Assembly: GCF_025200715.1 (NCBI RefSeq)
Contig: NZ_CP104143.1
Location: 1,178,001 to 1,242,000 of the forward strand
Direction of reading: 5' to 3'
DNA length: 64,000 nt
Origin: Rhizobium sullae
GTDB taxonomy: Bacteria > Pseudomonadota > Alphaproteobacteria > Rhizobiales > Rhizobiaceae
Below, piece after piece: positions 53,692 to 62,040 of the stretch. The notes under the pieces were generated by a model that ran no database searches, was not told where the DNA came from, and worked only from the letters and a program-made list of their open reading frames with translations. Made by a program: the position numbers and the translations under genes. How positions within the stretch are numbered: position 1 is the stretch's first letter; the number at the start of each line of letters is the position of its first letter.

Positions 53692-54954
53692 ATGCTTCGC
53701 AAATTGTTTCTCACCTTGGCTATTGCGACGTCCGCACTCGCGATCAACGGAGTCGCATGGGCCGACATCACGATCCTCGTGCCTTCGGGCAGCGAGGGCG
53801 ACGGCCTTAGAGCCGCTGCCGACGACTACGCGAAAATGAAGGGCACAAAGGTCGAAATCGTCCAGGCCCCTTACGCCAACGTTTTCGAGAAGGCAGCGAA
53901 TGCTGGCCAGACAAAATCGGGCGCTTTCGATATCGTGCTGATGGACGATCCATGGATCCCGTTCTTCGCCGAGAATGGCCATCTCGAGGATCTCAGCAGT
54001 TATTTCGCCAAGCTTGGGGTTCCGGGCCCCGACAATGACTTCCTGGCAAAGTCGTTGTCGGTTTGCCGCAACCCATACAATACTGGCCCGTTCGTGTGCA
54101 TTCCCTATGTCGGCAACGCACAGATGTTCTTTTATGACGGTGCCAAGTTCGCTCAGGCGGGACTCGCCGGCACGCCTGCAACTTGGGACGATGTCTACAA
54201 GGCAGCCAAGGCGATCACCGATGCCGGCGGAGGACGGTTCTACGGCTACGTGTTCCGCGGCGGACAAGGCAATAACGTGGTCGCCGATTTCATGCCGCTC
54301 CTGTGGTCGTACGGTGCCAATCTCTTCAATGCCGACCGCACCAAAGTGACACTTGACACTAAGGAAGCCAAGGACGCGATGACGATGTTCATGACGCTCA
54401 GGGAGATCTCGCCCAAGGGCGTCGAGAGCTTCGGGCCCGAGGACGTCGGTCGCGCAATGACGTCGGGTATCGCCTCCTCATCGATCAACTGGCCGAACTG
54501 GGTCGCCACCTTCGAGGACCCGAGCCAGAGCCAGGTGGTCGGCAAGATCTCCTACGCGCCGATGCCGGCAGGCACACACGCCGGCTCGTCGGAGATTGGA
54601 CATTGGACCATGGGCATAACGTCGGCTTCGAAGAACAAGCAGGAAGCCTTCGACTTCATGAGCTGGGCGACCTCGCCCGAGCAGATCAAGATTTCCGCCA
54701 CGCGCGGCAATCCGCCGGTCCGCTTCTCGGTGTTCACGGATCCCGAACTAACGTCGCAGCCGCAATTCCGGCATTACCCGACGCTGATGCAGGCGATCAA
54801 TTTCTCGACGCCGCGGCCGCGCCATCCCAAATGGCCCGAGATCGAGAACGCACTCGGCATCGAGCTCTCCAAAGCGGTTGCGGGCACTGTCACACCGAAC
54901 GAGGCTTTGAAGAACGCGCAGGAAGCAATCTCAAAGATTACGAACATGTACTAG
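53692..54954 (+). CDS. Carbohydrate ABC transporter substrate-binding protein
   Basis: This 420-residue periplasmic protein has a Sec signal (MLRKLFLTLAIATSALAING). It is a family 1 solute-binding protein: ITILVPSGSEGDGLRAAADD, LMDDPWIPFFAENGHL, and ITSASKNKQEAFDFMSWATS near the C-terminus, as in sugar binders. GGAGGTG six bases upstream supports this ATG. It is the first gene of a complete CUT1 operon (binding protein, two permeases, ATPase). Confidence 0.88.
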   Translation: MLRKLFLTLAIATSALAINGVAWADITILVPSGSEGDGLRAAADDYAKMKGTKVEIVQAPYANVFEKAANAGQTKSGAFDIVLMDDPWIPFFAENGHLEDLSSYFAKLGVPGPDNDFLAKSLSVCRNPYNTGPFVCIPYVGNAQMFFYDGAKFAQAGLAGTPATWDDVYKAAKAITDAGGGRFYGYVFRGGQGNNVVADFMPLLWSYGANLFNADRTKVTLDTKEAKDAMTMFMTLREISPKGVESFGPEDVGRAMTSGIASSSINWPNWVATFEDPSQSQVVGKISYAPMPAGTHAGSSEIGHWTMGITSASKNKQEAFDFMSWATSPEQIKISATRGNPPVRFSVFTDPELTSQPQFRHYPTLMQAINFSTPRPRHPKWPEIENALGIELSKAVAGTVTPNEALKNAQEAISKITNMY

Positions 54955-55143
54955 CGCGCCGTAAGTCCATGCGGACGCACAAAGACTGCTCGAACACTTT
55001 GATCTGATGCATGATTTATCCCCAAATCGAATCCGATCCGGGGAAATGCAGGAGGGAGCAGCCAGATGTGGGCGGGGTTTCGGGACCTCGCCCTGCGAAC
55101 GGCGACGGCACTGCGCCGGGAGAGGAGCTCATAGGAGGGGCTG

Positions 55144-56067
55144 ATGGTGAGGTCCGAAAGCGGCACATTGACGGCGCAGCTTCGGCCGGGTGGCGGTCTG
55201 GAGCGATGGGCAGAGCGTCACCTGCGCATCCTCATGCTGGCGCCGACTCTCCTGATCCTCGCGGGGTTGACGCTATTTCCGACCGTCTACATGCTCACCG
55301 CGGCGCTACAAAAGGTCAGCCCCGACCCGAGTGTGCCTCGCGAGTTCGTCGGTCTCGGCAATTTCGCGCGGATGCTCACCGATCCCGAACTTCACCTCGC
55401 CGTCAGGAACACGGTGGTGTTCACCAGCGTCGCGGTGACGCTTGAATTTCTCCTCGGCCTCGGCCTTGCCCTGCTTTTCGACAAATACATTCGCCGATTG
55501 AATTTCCTCAAAACAATCCTGTTGGTCCCCATGATGATCCCGCCGATCGCCGTGGCGCTGACGTGGAAGCTTATTTATCAGCCGCAATTCGGTGTCCTCA
55601 ACGAGTTGATGTACCGCCTCGGGTTGCCCGCCCAGGCGTGGGCCGGCGATGTCAACCTCGCCATGGCAACGATCATCGCGGCAGATGTCTGGGAGTGGAC
55701 GCCGTTCATCTTTCTGCTGATGTTGGCGGGGCTGGCAAGCCTGCCGAGCGAGCCTTATGAGGCCGCGCAGGTTGACGGCGCCTCCGCCTGGCGCCAGTTC
55801 TGGGACCTGACCATTCCGTTCCTCAAGCCGGTGATCGCCATCGCCTTGCTCCTCCGAATCATGGATGCGCTCAGGCTGTTCGATCTGGTGTTCATCCTCA
55901 CCGTGGGCGGCCCAGCGGGGGCAACCGAGACGCTCAGCCTCTATATCTTCAAGGTCGCGTTCACATTCGTCGACATTGGCTATGCCGCGGCGATCTCGCT
56001 GGTGGTGCTGTTCGTAACGGTCGGCTTCAGCACCTGGTTCATCAAGCGGTTGCGGCTGGCGGATTGA
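55144..56067 (+). CDS. Carbohydrate ABC transporter permease (MalF/UgpA type)
   Basis: This 307-residue inner-membrane protein has six helices and the EAA loop EAAQVDGASAWRQFWDLTIP near residue 205. GGAGGGG stands close upstream. The 189-base gap to the binding-protein gene holds no recognisable element; the next permease begins 12 bases after its stop. Confidence 0.9.
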   Translation: MVRSESGTLTAQLRPGGGLERWAERHLRILMLAPTLLILAGLTLFPTVYMLTAALQKVSPDPSVPREFVGLGNFARMLTDPELHLAVRNTVVFTSVAVTLEFLLGLGLALLFDKYIRRLNFLKTILLVPMMIPPIAVALTWKLIYQPQFGVLNELMYRLGLPAQAWAGDVNLAMATIIAADVWEWTPFIFLLMLAGLASLPSEPYEAAQVDGASAWRQFWDLTIPFLKPVIAIALLLRIMDALRLFDLVFILTVGGPAGATETLSLYIFKVAFTFVDIGYAAAISLVVLFVTVGFSTWFIKRLRLAD

Positions 56068-56079
56068 GGAGGGCACCGT

Positions 56080-56937
56080 ATGGCAACCCGCGCACGGCAT
56101 CGAACCAGTGAAGGGATACTCCGGATGCTGGCCTATCTGGGGATGGCATTTGTGCTGTTCATCACCATCTTTCCTGTCTACTGGCTTGCCCAGAATTCAT
56201 TCAAGCTCGACATCGACATCTTCGCTGTGCCGCCGGTGTGGTTCGATTTTTCGCCGACCCTCAAGCACTATGAAGCGGCCTTCATAGGGCAGCCGTTCCT
56301 GACCTACGCCTTCAACAGTCTGGCCATCGCCATGGCGACGACGATCGTCTCTCTGATCTTCGGTACCATGGCCGGCTACGCCCTGGCCCGCTTCGAGTAT
56401 CCGGGCCAATGGCGCTACCAGATCTCGTTTTGGATCCTATCCACGCGTATGATGCCGCCGATTGTGACGATCATCCCGCTGTTCATCTTCTTCAACTTTT
56501 TCAACCTGCTGAACACCAGGCTTGCTGTCGTCGTGGCCTACACCGCCTTCAACCTTCCCTTCGTGACCTGGATGATGAAGAGCTACTTCCAGGATCTCCC
56601 ACCCGAACTTGAGGAGGCCGCGATGGTCGATGGTGACACGCGCTGGGGGGCCTTTCTCCGGATAGCCCTTCCGTTGGCACGGCCCGGCATCGCCGCAACG
56701 GCGATCTTCAGCCTGATTCTTGCCTGGAATGAGTTTCTGCTCGCGCTGATCCTGACCCAGACGGAGCGGTCGATGACGCTGCCGGTTGGCATTTCCGGCC
56801 GGGTAACTCAGTACACCACTCATTGGGGCGAGATCAGCGCCGCCGGTTTCCTAGCCAGCATTCCGATCATCATCTTCGCGCTGATCGTCCAGAAGCACCT
56901 CGTCCGGGGATTGTCCCTGGGCGCCGTCAAAGGCTGA
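56080..56937 (+). CDS. Carbohydrate ABC transporter permease (MalG/UgpE type)
   Basis: This 285-residue partner permease has six helices; the EAA loop reads EAAMVDGDTRWGAFLRIALP. The start follows GAGGGCACCGT. Together with the 55144 gene it would form the CUT1 heterodimer for uptake of an oligosaccharide or polyol of unknown identity. Confidence 0.9.
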   Translation: MATRARHRTSEGILRMLAYLGMAFVLFITIFPVYWLAQNSFKLDIDIFAVPPVWFDFSPTLKHYEAAFIGQPFLTYAFNSLAIAMATTIVSLIFGTMAGYALARFEYPGQWRYQISFWILSTRMMPPIVTIIPLFIFFNFFNLLNTRLAVVVAYTAFNLPFVTWMMKSYFQDLPPELEEAAMVDGDTRWGAFLRIALPLARPGIAATAIFSLILAWNEFLLALILTQTERSMTLPVGISGRVTQYTTHWGEISAAGFLASIPIIIFALIVQKHLVRGLSLGAVKG

Positions 56938-56942
56938 AACCT

Positions 56943-58004
56943 ATGGCGTCCGTCACGTTCAACAACGTCTACAAGAAGTTCGGCGAATTCCTCGCCGTGG
57001 CCAACTTCAACCTCGAAGTCAAAGACAAGGAGTTTCTCGTTCTGCTCGGCCCCTCCGGCTGCGGCAAGACGACGACCATGCGCATGGTCGCGGGTCTCGA
57101 GGAAGCGACGTCCGGCGACATCTACATTGACGCGGACCGCATTAACGGTGTCCTGCCGAAGTATCGCGACGTCGCAATGGTCTTCCAGTCGTATGCTTTG
57201 TATCCCCACCTCACGGTGGAGGATAATATCGGCTACCCGCTGAAGATCCGCAAAGTTCCGTCCGCCGAACGCAAACGGCAAATAGTCGAGGTCGCACGAC
57301 GTGTGGAACTCGACACGCTGTTGTCGCGGCTGCCGAAGGAACTTTCCGGCGGCCAGCGCCAGCGTGTCGCGCTCGCGCGGGCCATCGTGCGCACGCCGCG
57401 GGTCTTTCTCATGGACGAGCCGCTGTCCAATCTCGACGCCAAGCTTCGCACCCAGATGCGCGCCGAGCTGAAGCACCTTCAACATGAACTGCAGGTCACA
57501 ACGATCTATGTCACCCACGACCAGATAGAAGCCATGACGCTTGCCCACCGCGTGGCCGTGATGAACAAGGGCGTGATCGAGCAGCTCGGGACGCCGCGAG
57601 AAATCTACAACGATCCGCGCACCCTCTTCGTTGCCGGATTTATAGGCTCGCCGCCGATGAACCTGATTCCGGGGGAAGTGAGGAACGGTGTATTCGTTAG
57701 CGCCGGCCTCAAGGTGGGGGGTATCGGCCAGGCAAACCTCTCTCGCGCCGTCCTCGGTGTCCGCTCGGAAGACGTCCATCCGACCGAAGCTGCGGATGCG
57801 GACGTCAACCTGGTTGCGCCGATCTATTCGGTGGAACTCACCGGTGAAAACACGCATGTCAGCCTGCGGTTGGGTGGCCAGCTCATGACCTTGCGCGCCG
57901 ACAAGAATTTCACCGGTCAGATCGACCAGCAGATCGGCGTCAAGGTTGCCACGGATCGGGTGTTTCTGTTCGATGGAGAGACGCAATATCGTGTTGACTT
58001 CTAG
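56943..58004 (+). CDS. Carbohydrate ABC transporter ATPase (UgpC/MsmX type)
   Basis: This 353-residue protein has Walker A GPSGCGKTT, signature LSGGQRQR, Walker B MDEPLSNLD, His switch THDQIEAMT and a C-terminal TOBE region. It starts 5 bases after the permease stop; the longer upstream frame overlaps the permease and is not family sequence. Its last 32 bases overlap the next gene in another frame, suggesting translational coupling with the FGE-like gene. Confidence 0.92.
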   Translation: MASVTFNNVYKKFGEFLAVANFNLEVKDKEFLVLLGPSGCGKTTTMRMVAGLEEATSGDIYIDADRINGVLPKYRDVAMVFQSYALYPHLTVEDNIGYPLKIRKVPSAERKRQIVEVARRVELDTLLSRLPKELSGGQRQRVALARAIVRTPRVFLMDEPLSNLDAKLRTQMRAELKHLQHELQVTTIYVTHDQIEAMTLAHRVAVMNKGVIEQLGTPREIYNDPRTLFVAGFIGSPPMNLIPGEVRNGVFVSAGLKVGGIGQANLSRAVLGVRSEDVHPTEAADADVNLVAPIYSVELTGENTHVSLRLGGQLMTLRADKNFTGQIDQQIGVKVATDRVFLFDGETQYRVDF

Positions 58005-58756
58005 CCTTTGCGCGGCGGCGATGGCGGTCACCCTTGCATTCCGCGCGGCCGCTGCCGATGTCGGCCCGATCATTGGAAATCCGCTGATTGAAATTCCTGC
58101 GGGCGTGTTCGTCTTCGGCCGTGATGCCGGTCCCGAAAACGAACGCCCGCGCCGCGTGCTTGAAGGCCGGGAGTTCGCGATCAATCGTACCGAGATCACC
58201 AACCGGCAATACGGACGCTTCGTTGCTGCCACCGGTCACCGTCCGGCCTTCTACGCAAATCACCCGATCCTGGGATTGGACGACCGGCCGGTCGTCGGGG
58301 TGAACTGGGAAGACGCCGATGCCTTTTGCCGCCACTACGGATTGGCTCTGCCGTCGGAGCAGCAATACGAGAGGGCAGCGCGAGGAACGGAGGGCGGCGC
58401 GTTTCCATGGGGCGCCGCGCCCCCGGACAATATGCGGGCAAATTCCGGAGCGGATGCCTGTTGCACCGCCGACGCGCGCGATGGCTACGCAATGACCGCG
58501 CCTGCGGATGCCTTTGCTCGCGAGCCAAGAGGGCGTACTCAATCTGATCGGCAATGTCTGGGAATGGACCAACGATTACTATGCGCCGTATGAAGGCGGG
58601 ACCCTCGCAAGAAGCACCGGGCTATACCGCGTGCTTCGCGGCGGCTCGTGGAACAGCGATCCCAATCACCTTACCACGACCTATCGCCTCGCCTATGATC
58701 CCGAATTCCGTTTCTCAGCCAATGGTGGCTTCCGATGCGTCCGTTCTGCGCCTTGA
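57973..58756 (+). pseudogene. FGE-sulfatase-like protein with frameshift
   Basis: The gene encodes a signal peptide (TSSLCAAAMAVTLAF) and a formylglycine-generating-enzyme-like domain: IPAGVFVFGRDAG, INRTEITNRQYGRFVAA, LPSEQQYERAARG. After DGYAMTAPADAFA the frame is lost; one extra base near 58518 shifts into a second frame that completes the domain (LNLIGNVWEWTNDYY, LRGGSWNSDPNHL, GGFRCVRS). The Cys pair of true FGE near RGGSW is absent (NSDPNH), so oxidase activity is not expected even when intact. A sequencing error is possible. It overlaps both neighbours. Confidence 0.8.
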
Positions 58757-59742
58757 TGATTGCGGCTGGTCTTCTGTTCCTGGCAGCCGGTGCCGGCGCC
58801 GAGCCGGCGGTTGCGCCCGGCTATAAGCTCGAGACCTTCAACATGCCGGACGCGGCCTTCGCAGGTCTCTCCCGCGACGGCGGGACCTTGCTCGTCAGTG
58901 ATCTCGCCAGCGGCCGGCTTTACCGGCGTAGCATGGATGGCAAGCTTGTCGCATTCGGTCCGATATTTCCTCATGGCCTCGACGTGATCGGCGACCCGAC
59001 CGGTCCCTATCGTGTCGTCCGGGCCGGCGATGTCTTTGTCGTTGCCCAGGGATGGAAACCGGTCAATTCCGACGAGGATCCGTTCGACCACGCCCTCGTT
59101 GCGGTCGATGCTGCTGGTCAGGCCCGTATCATCAGCAGCGATTTCTGGAATCCGTTCGATTTCATCGTGGCGGGCGGAACCTACTATGTGATCGACTCCG
59201 CGCGAAACAGTATCGAACGCCTGCAGGCGGACGGCCGGAAAATCACGCTCATGACATTCCGCCGCATGGCGGAAGCGGCCACGGGGTTGCGCAACCTTTC
59301 GCCGACGGAGTTCGCGGAAGGCAACAGCTACGAAGTCGACGCGGTGCCGACCGGCATCGCCCTTCGAGACGGGCGCCTCTATATTGCGTTGTTCGGCGGC
59401 TTTCCTTTCCTTGCTGGTGCTGGAAAGATCGTTTCGCTTCCCGAAGCCGGCCATGCGTTGAAGCCGCAGCTTGACGTCGAAGGACTCAATGCGCCAGTGA
59501 GTATCGCTTTCGACAATGATGGAGAGATGCTTGTCCTCGAACACGGCACCTATAACCAAAAAGAAGGTTTTCAAAAGGGTAGCGGGCGGTTGCTCGAGCT
59601 CAATAAAATGACACCCGACCGAAAGATCATTCTCGACGGCCTGACGCGACCAGTGTCCGTCCTCGTTTGGGACGACCGGAGGCTCGTCGTTTCCGAGTTA
59701 GGCGGCAGTCTCCATTTTCTGACACGCGAATCTGCTCGTTGA
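58735..59742 (+). CDS. Exported beta-propeller protein (ScyD/ScyE-like)
   Basis: This 335-residue protein has a signal peptide (MIAAGLLFLAAGAGAEP) and a repetitive six-bladed propeller pattern: GTLLVSDLASGRLYRR, DFIVAGGTYYVIDSARN, VPTGIALRDGRLYIALF and VSIAFDNDGEMLVLEHG. It resembles the ScyD/ScyE family, whose role is not established outside scytonemin clusters. It is coupled to the FGE-like gene by a 22-base overlap and belongs to the ABC operon, so a periplasmic enzyme or binding protein acting on the transported compound is plausible (inference). Confidence 0.8.
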   Translation: MRPFCALMIAAGLLFLAAGAGAEPAVAPGYKLETFNMPDAAFAGLSRDGGTLLVSDLASGRLYRRSMDGKLVAFGPIFPHGLDVIGDPTGPYRVVRAGDVFVVAQGWKPVNSDEDPFDHALVAVDAAGQARIISSDFWNPFDFIVAGGTYYVIDSARNSIERLQADGRKITLMTFRRMAEAATGLRNLSPTEFAEGNSYEVDAVPTGIALRDGRLYIALFGGFPFLAGAGKIVSLPEAGHALKPQLDVEGLNAPVSIAFDNDGEMLVLEHGTYNQKEGFQKGSGRLLELNKMTPDRKIILDGLTRPVSVLVWDDRRLVVSELGGSLHFLTRESAR

Positions 59743-60586
59743 CCACCGGCGCGAATGTGCTTCGAGGCATGGGCTGCTTATCAGTGCTTACATCCGAAGA
59801 AGGCCATACAAGTCTCTGTGGTTTCACGCCCCTGCAACCAAACTTTCCCAAGCGAAGATCTTCCCATTCAAGTCGTCTAACTGCCGCGCCTGCCTTCGTG
59901 TCGAACAGCCGCCAGAACGACAGCCGGCCAGCCGACGCGATATGCCCGACAATTTCGGAAGGTCCCCCAGCAGTTCAGCGAACAGGCCGAGGGCTCCCAC
60001 GCGTTGGCTGGAATCGTCCAGCAGCAGCGAAATCCAGCGCTGGTAGCGCGGATCGAATTCCGGTCCGAATGCGAGAAAGGAAAACTCGGATCTCGATCGG
60101 GTCGAGCGTGAGCAGGCGAAAGAGACATGCGAGCGGCTCGGACACCTCCGCCGCGGACACTGCGCGTTTCAGTGCGATGTCAGCCTGCTCAACCTTTACA
60201 TTGCCGGAAAGCAAGACGGTGTGTGGATCGCGGTTCTCGATCCAGTCCGCAATCGCGGCAAGCTTCACCGACACGTTGCCCTCTACCGACCCTTCGAACA
60301 GTCGCTCGCTCGCCGCATGAAGCACCGCATGATTCCATTCGATTGCCGCATCGAGGAGCGGTCGCTTCGGATCTGTGGTGCAAGTCAGCGACTGGGATTC
60401 TTTAGATGCACGGCACCGCACCGTGGTCTTTTCGTCCCATGCATCAAGCTCGTCGAGGGGGATAGAGTACAGCTTTCCCGATTTTGACGAAGGATAGACC
60501 GAGACGCATCCCGCAACCAGTTCGGGCCGGAATGCAGCACATCCTCTTCCTCTGGTCAGCGACGACAGCCGCAAGGGCATACGGCG
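59743..60586. other. Right border region of the accessory DNA
   Basis: These 844 bases hold a decayed minus-strand ATPase remnant (59820-60400) and, from about 60517, sequence related to the left border before the GNAT fragment. CCCGCAACCA occurs once more at 60511-60520, 10 of the 12 tRNA-fMet end bases, but without other tRNA features. Confidence 0.5.
59820..60400 (-). pseudogene. Remnant of an AAA ATPase of the contractile-injection-system type
   Basis: Frames must be joined to read it: LLDAAIEWNHAVLHAASERL, ADIALKRAVSAAEV, ACLFRLLTLDPIEI, then after a shift FLAFGPEFDPRYQRWISLLL, DDSSQRVGALGLFAELLGD, then after another shift WRLFDTKAGAAVRRLEWEDL. The order matches the N-terminal region before the ATPase core in a family found with extracellular contractile injection systems (LA-ELD-RY ... 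DD ... L--LL). No Walker motifs remain. Identification is by pattern only. Confidence 0.45.
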
Positions 60587-60742
60587 TCAGCCGATCCCTC
60601 GTTCCCATTGCTGACGGCTGATCGCATAGAGCACGTGGCGTTTTAGATGCGGATGCGTGTCGGGAACTCGGGGATGGTCGAAATCGCGGTGCGGATCGTG
60701 ATGCAGGCCAAGCCGGCGCATGACCGCGGTGGAACGATGATT
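60577..60742. repeat. Right copy of 166 bp border direct repeat
   Basis: This copy lies inside the 3' end and just beyond the stop of the intact GNAT gene; identical to 16132-16297 except at three bases. Recombination between the copies would delete 44.4 kb and leave SDR-GNAT-serB-miaA contiguous. Confidence 0.95.
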
Positions 60743-61153
60743 GTCCGTTACCGCGAAAGAGACGATTTCAGGAGGAGCAAATTGGGCGAAGCCATGGCGG
60801 AGTGCCGCCTCTCCCGCTTCTGTCGCATATCCCTTGCCCCAATGCCGCTTCGCAAGGCGCCAGCCGATTTCGATTGTGCCCGCCGGGAGGAACGGTTCGA
60901 GATCTGGCTTCCAGAGGCCGCAAAAGCCGATCGGTTCGTCGGATTCCTTCAGGGCCATGGCATAGAAGCCAAGCCCTGTCGTGGCAATGGCATCGCGGAT
61001 GCTGTCCAGCATCGAATCTGCTTCGGCGCGGCCGCGGCGGAAGGCGAAGAATTCCATCACTTCGGGATCGGAATTGATCTCGTGGAAAAGTGGCCGGTCC
61101 GCATCCGTCCAATTGCGCAAAAGTAGACGCTCCGTCGTCGCGATCACTGTCAT
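60587..61153 (-). CDS. GNAT-family N-acetyltransferase (RimJ/RimL-like)
   Basis: This 188-residue protein of the Acetyltransf_3 type begins TERLLLRNWTDADRPLFHEI. The acetyl-CoA loop is RHWGKGYATEAGEAALRHGF and the end DNHRSTAVMRRLGL. Substrate is unknown; relatives acetylate ribosomal proteins or small amines. It begins 4 bases inside the serB stop (overlap), so it is co-transcribed with serB. Its last 52 codons are duplicated at 16142-16297. Confidence 0.88.
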   Translation of the reverse strand: MTVIATTERLLLRNWTDADRPLFHEINSDPEVMEFFAFRRGRAEADSMLDSIRDAIATTGLGFYAMALKESDEPIGFCGLWKPDLEPFLPAGTIEIGWRLAKRHWGKGYATEAGEAALRHGFAQFAPPEIVSFAVTDNHRSTAVMRRLGLHHDPHRDFDHPRVPDTHPHLKRHVLYAISRQQWERGIG

Positions 61154-62040
61154 GGCGTCACAAAATTCGTCTTGCGGTAGCCCTGGATATAAAGCAGCGC
61201 GGTCAGATCGCCGTGGTTGATGCGCATTTTCGCTTCGGCGGCGACGGTGGGTTTGGCGTGCAAGGCGACGCCGGAACCGGCAAGATGGATCATGCCGAGA
61301 TCGTTGGCGCCGTCGCCGACGGCAATCGCTTCTTCGGTGGAGATGCCGAGCCTCGCGGAAATGTCGCTGAGCGCATCCACCTTGGCCTGCTTGCCGAGGA
61401 TCGGCTCGGCGACGAAGCCGGAGAGCTGGCCGTCCTCTTCGAGAAGGATGTTGGCGCGGTTTTCGTCGAAGCCGAGGATTGCGGCAATGCGGTTGGTGAA
61501 GACAGTGAAGCCGCCGGAGACGAGGGCGGTGTAACAGCCTTTCGATTTCATCGTGGCGATCAGTTCCGGACCGCCTGGCGTCAGCGTGATGCGCTTAGCG
61601 ATGACCTCGTCGACGACCGAGACGGGCAGGCCCTTCAGAAGCGCCACGCGTTCGCGAAGGGAGGGTTCAAAGGCGATCTCGCCGTTCATGGCACGCGCCG
61701 TGATAGCTGCGACCTCGTCCTTGAGGCCGACTTCGGCGGCGAGCTCATCGATGCACTCCTGTCCGATCATCGTCGAATCCATGTCGGCGATCAGCAGTTT
61801 CTTGCGGCGCGTTTCGGCCTCCTGGACGACCAGATCGATCGGCGCGCTGGCGATGATGGCGAGGATATTCGCCTCTGCCGCTTGCGTATCGGTGCCGTCG
61901 CGAAGGGCGATATCGCAGGCGATACCGTCCGCCAGCCAGTAGAGCCCGGATGCCTTCACGGTTTCGGCGGCCTGTTCGGCGAACCTCGGCGTGAGGACGG
62001 GATTTGACGGATTGGCAACAAGCGTGGCAACGAGAGCCAT
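61150..62040 (-). CDS. serB: Phosphoserine phosphatase
   Basis: This 296-residue HAD enzyme makes serine from phosphoserine in the cytosol. Motif I is DMDSTMIGQECIDE, motif II SGGFT, motif III Lys in LGKQAKVDALS, motif IV GDGANDLGM. The N-terminal 80 residues form an ACT-like domain. The start codon CAT at 62038-62040 stands directly against the miaA ATG; longer upstream frames run through miaA and are not family sequence. GNAT follows with a 4-base overlap. Confidence 0.95.
   Translation of the reverse strand: MALVATLVANPSNPVLTPRFAEQAAETVKASGLYWLADGIACDIALRDGTDTQAAEANILAIIASAPIDLVVQEAETRRKKLLIADMDSTMIGQECIDELAAEVGLKDEVAAITARAMNGEIAFEPSLRERVALLKGLPVSVVDEVIAKRITLTPGGPELIATMKSKGCYTALVSGGFTVFTNRIAAILGFDENRANILLEEDGQLSGFVAEPILGKQAKVDALSDISARLGISTEEAIAVGDGANDLGMIHLAGSGVALHAKPTVAAEAKMRINHGDLTALLYIQGYRKTNFVTP

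Noticed and set aside
56820..58232. A 470-codon minus-strand frame opposite the ABC ATPase
   Set aside because: It is an antisense shadow of the ATPase with all its motifs on the plus strand.
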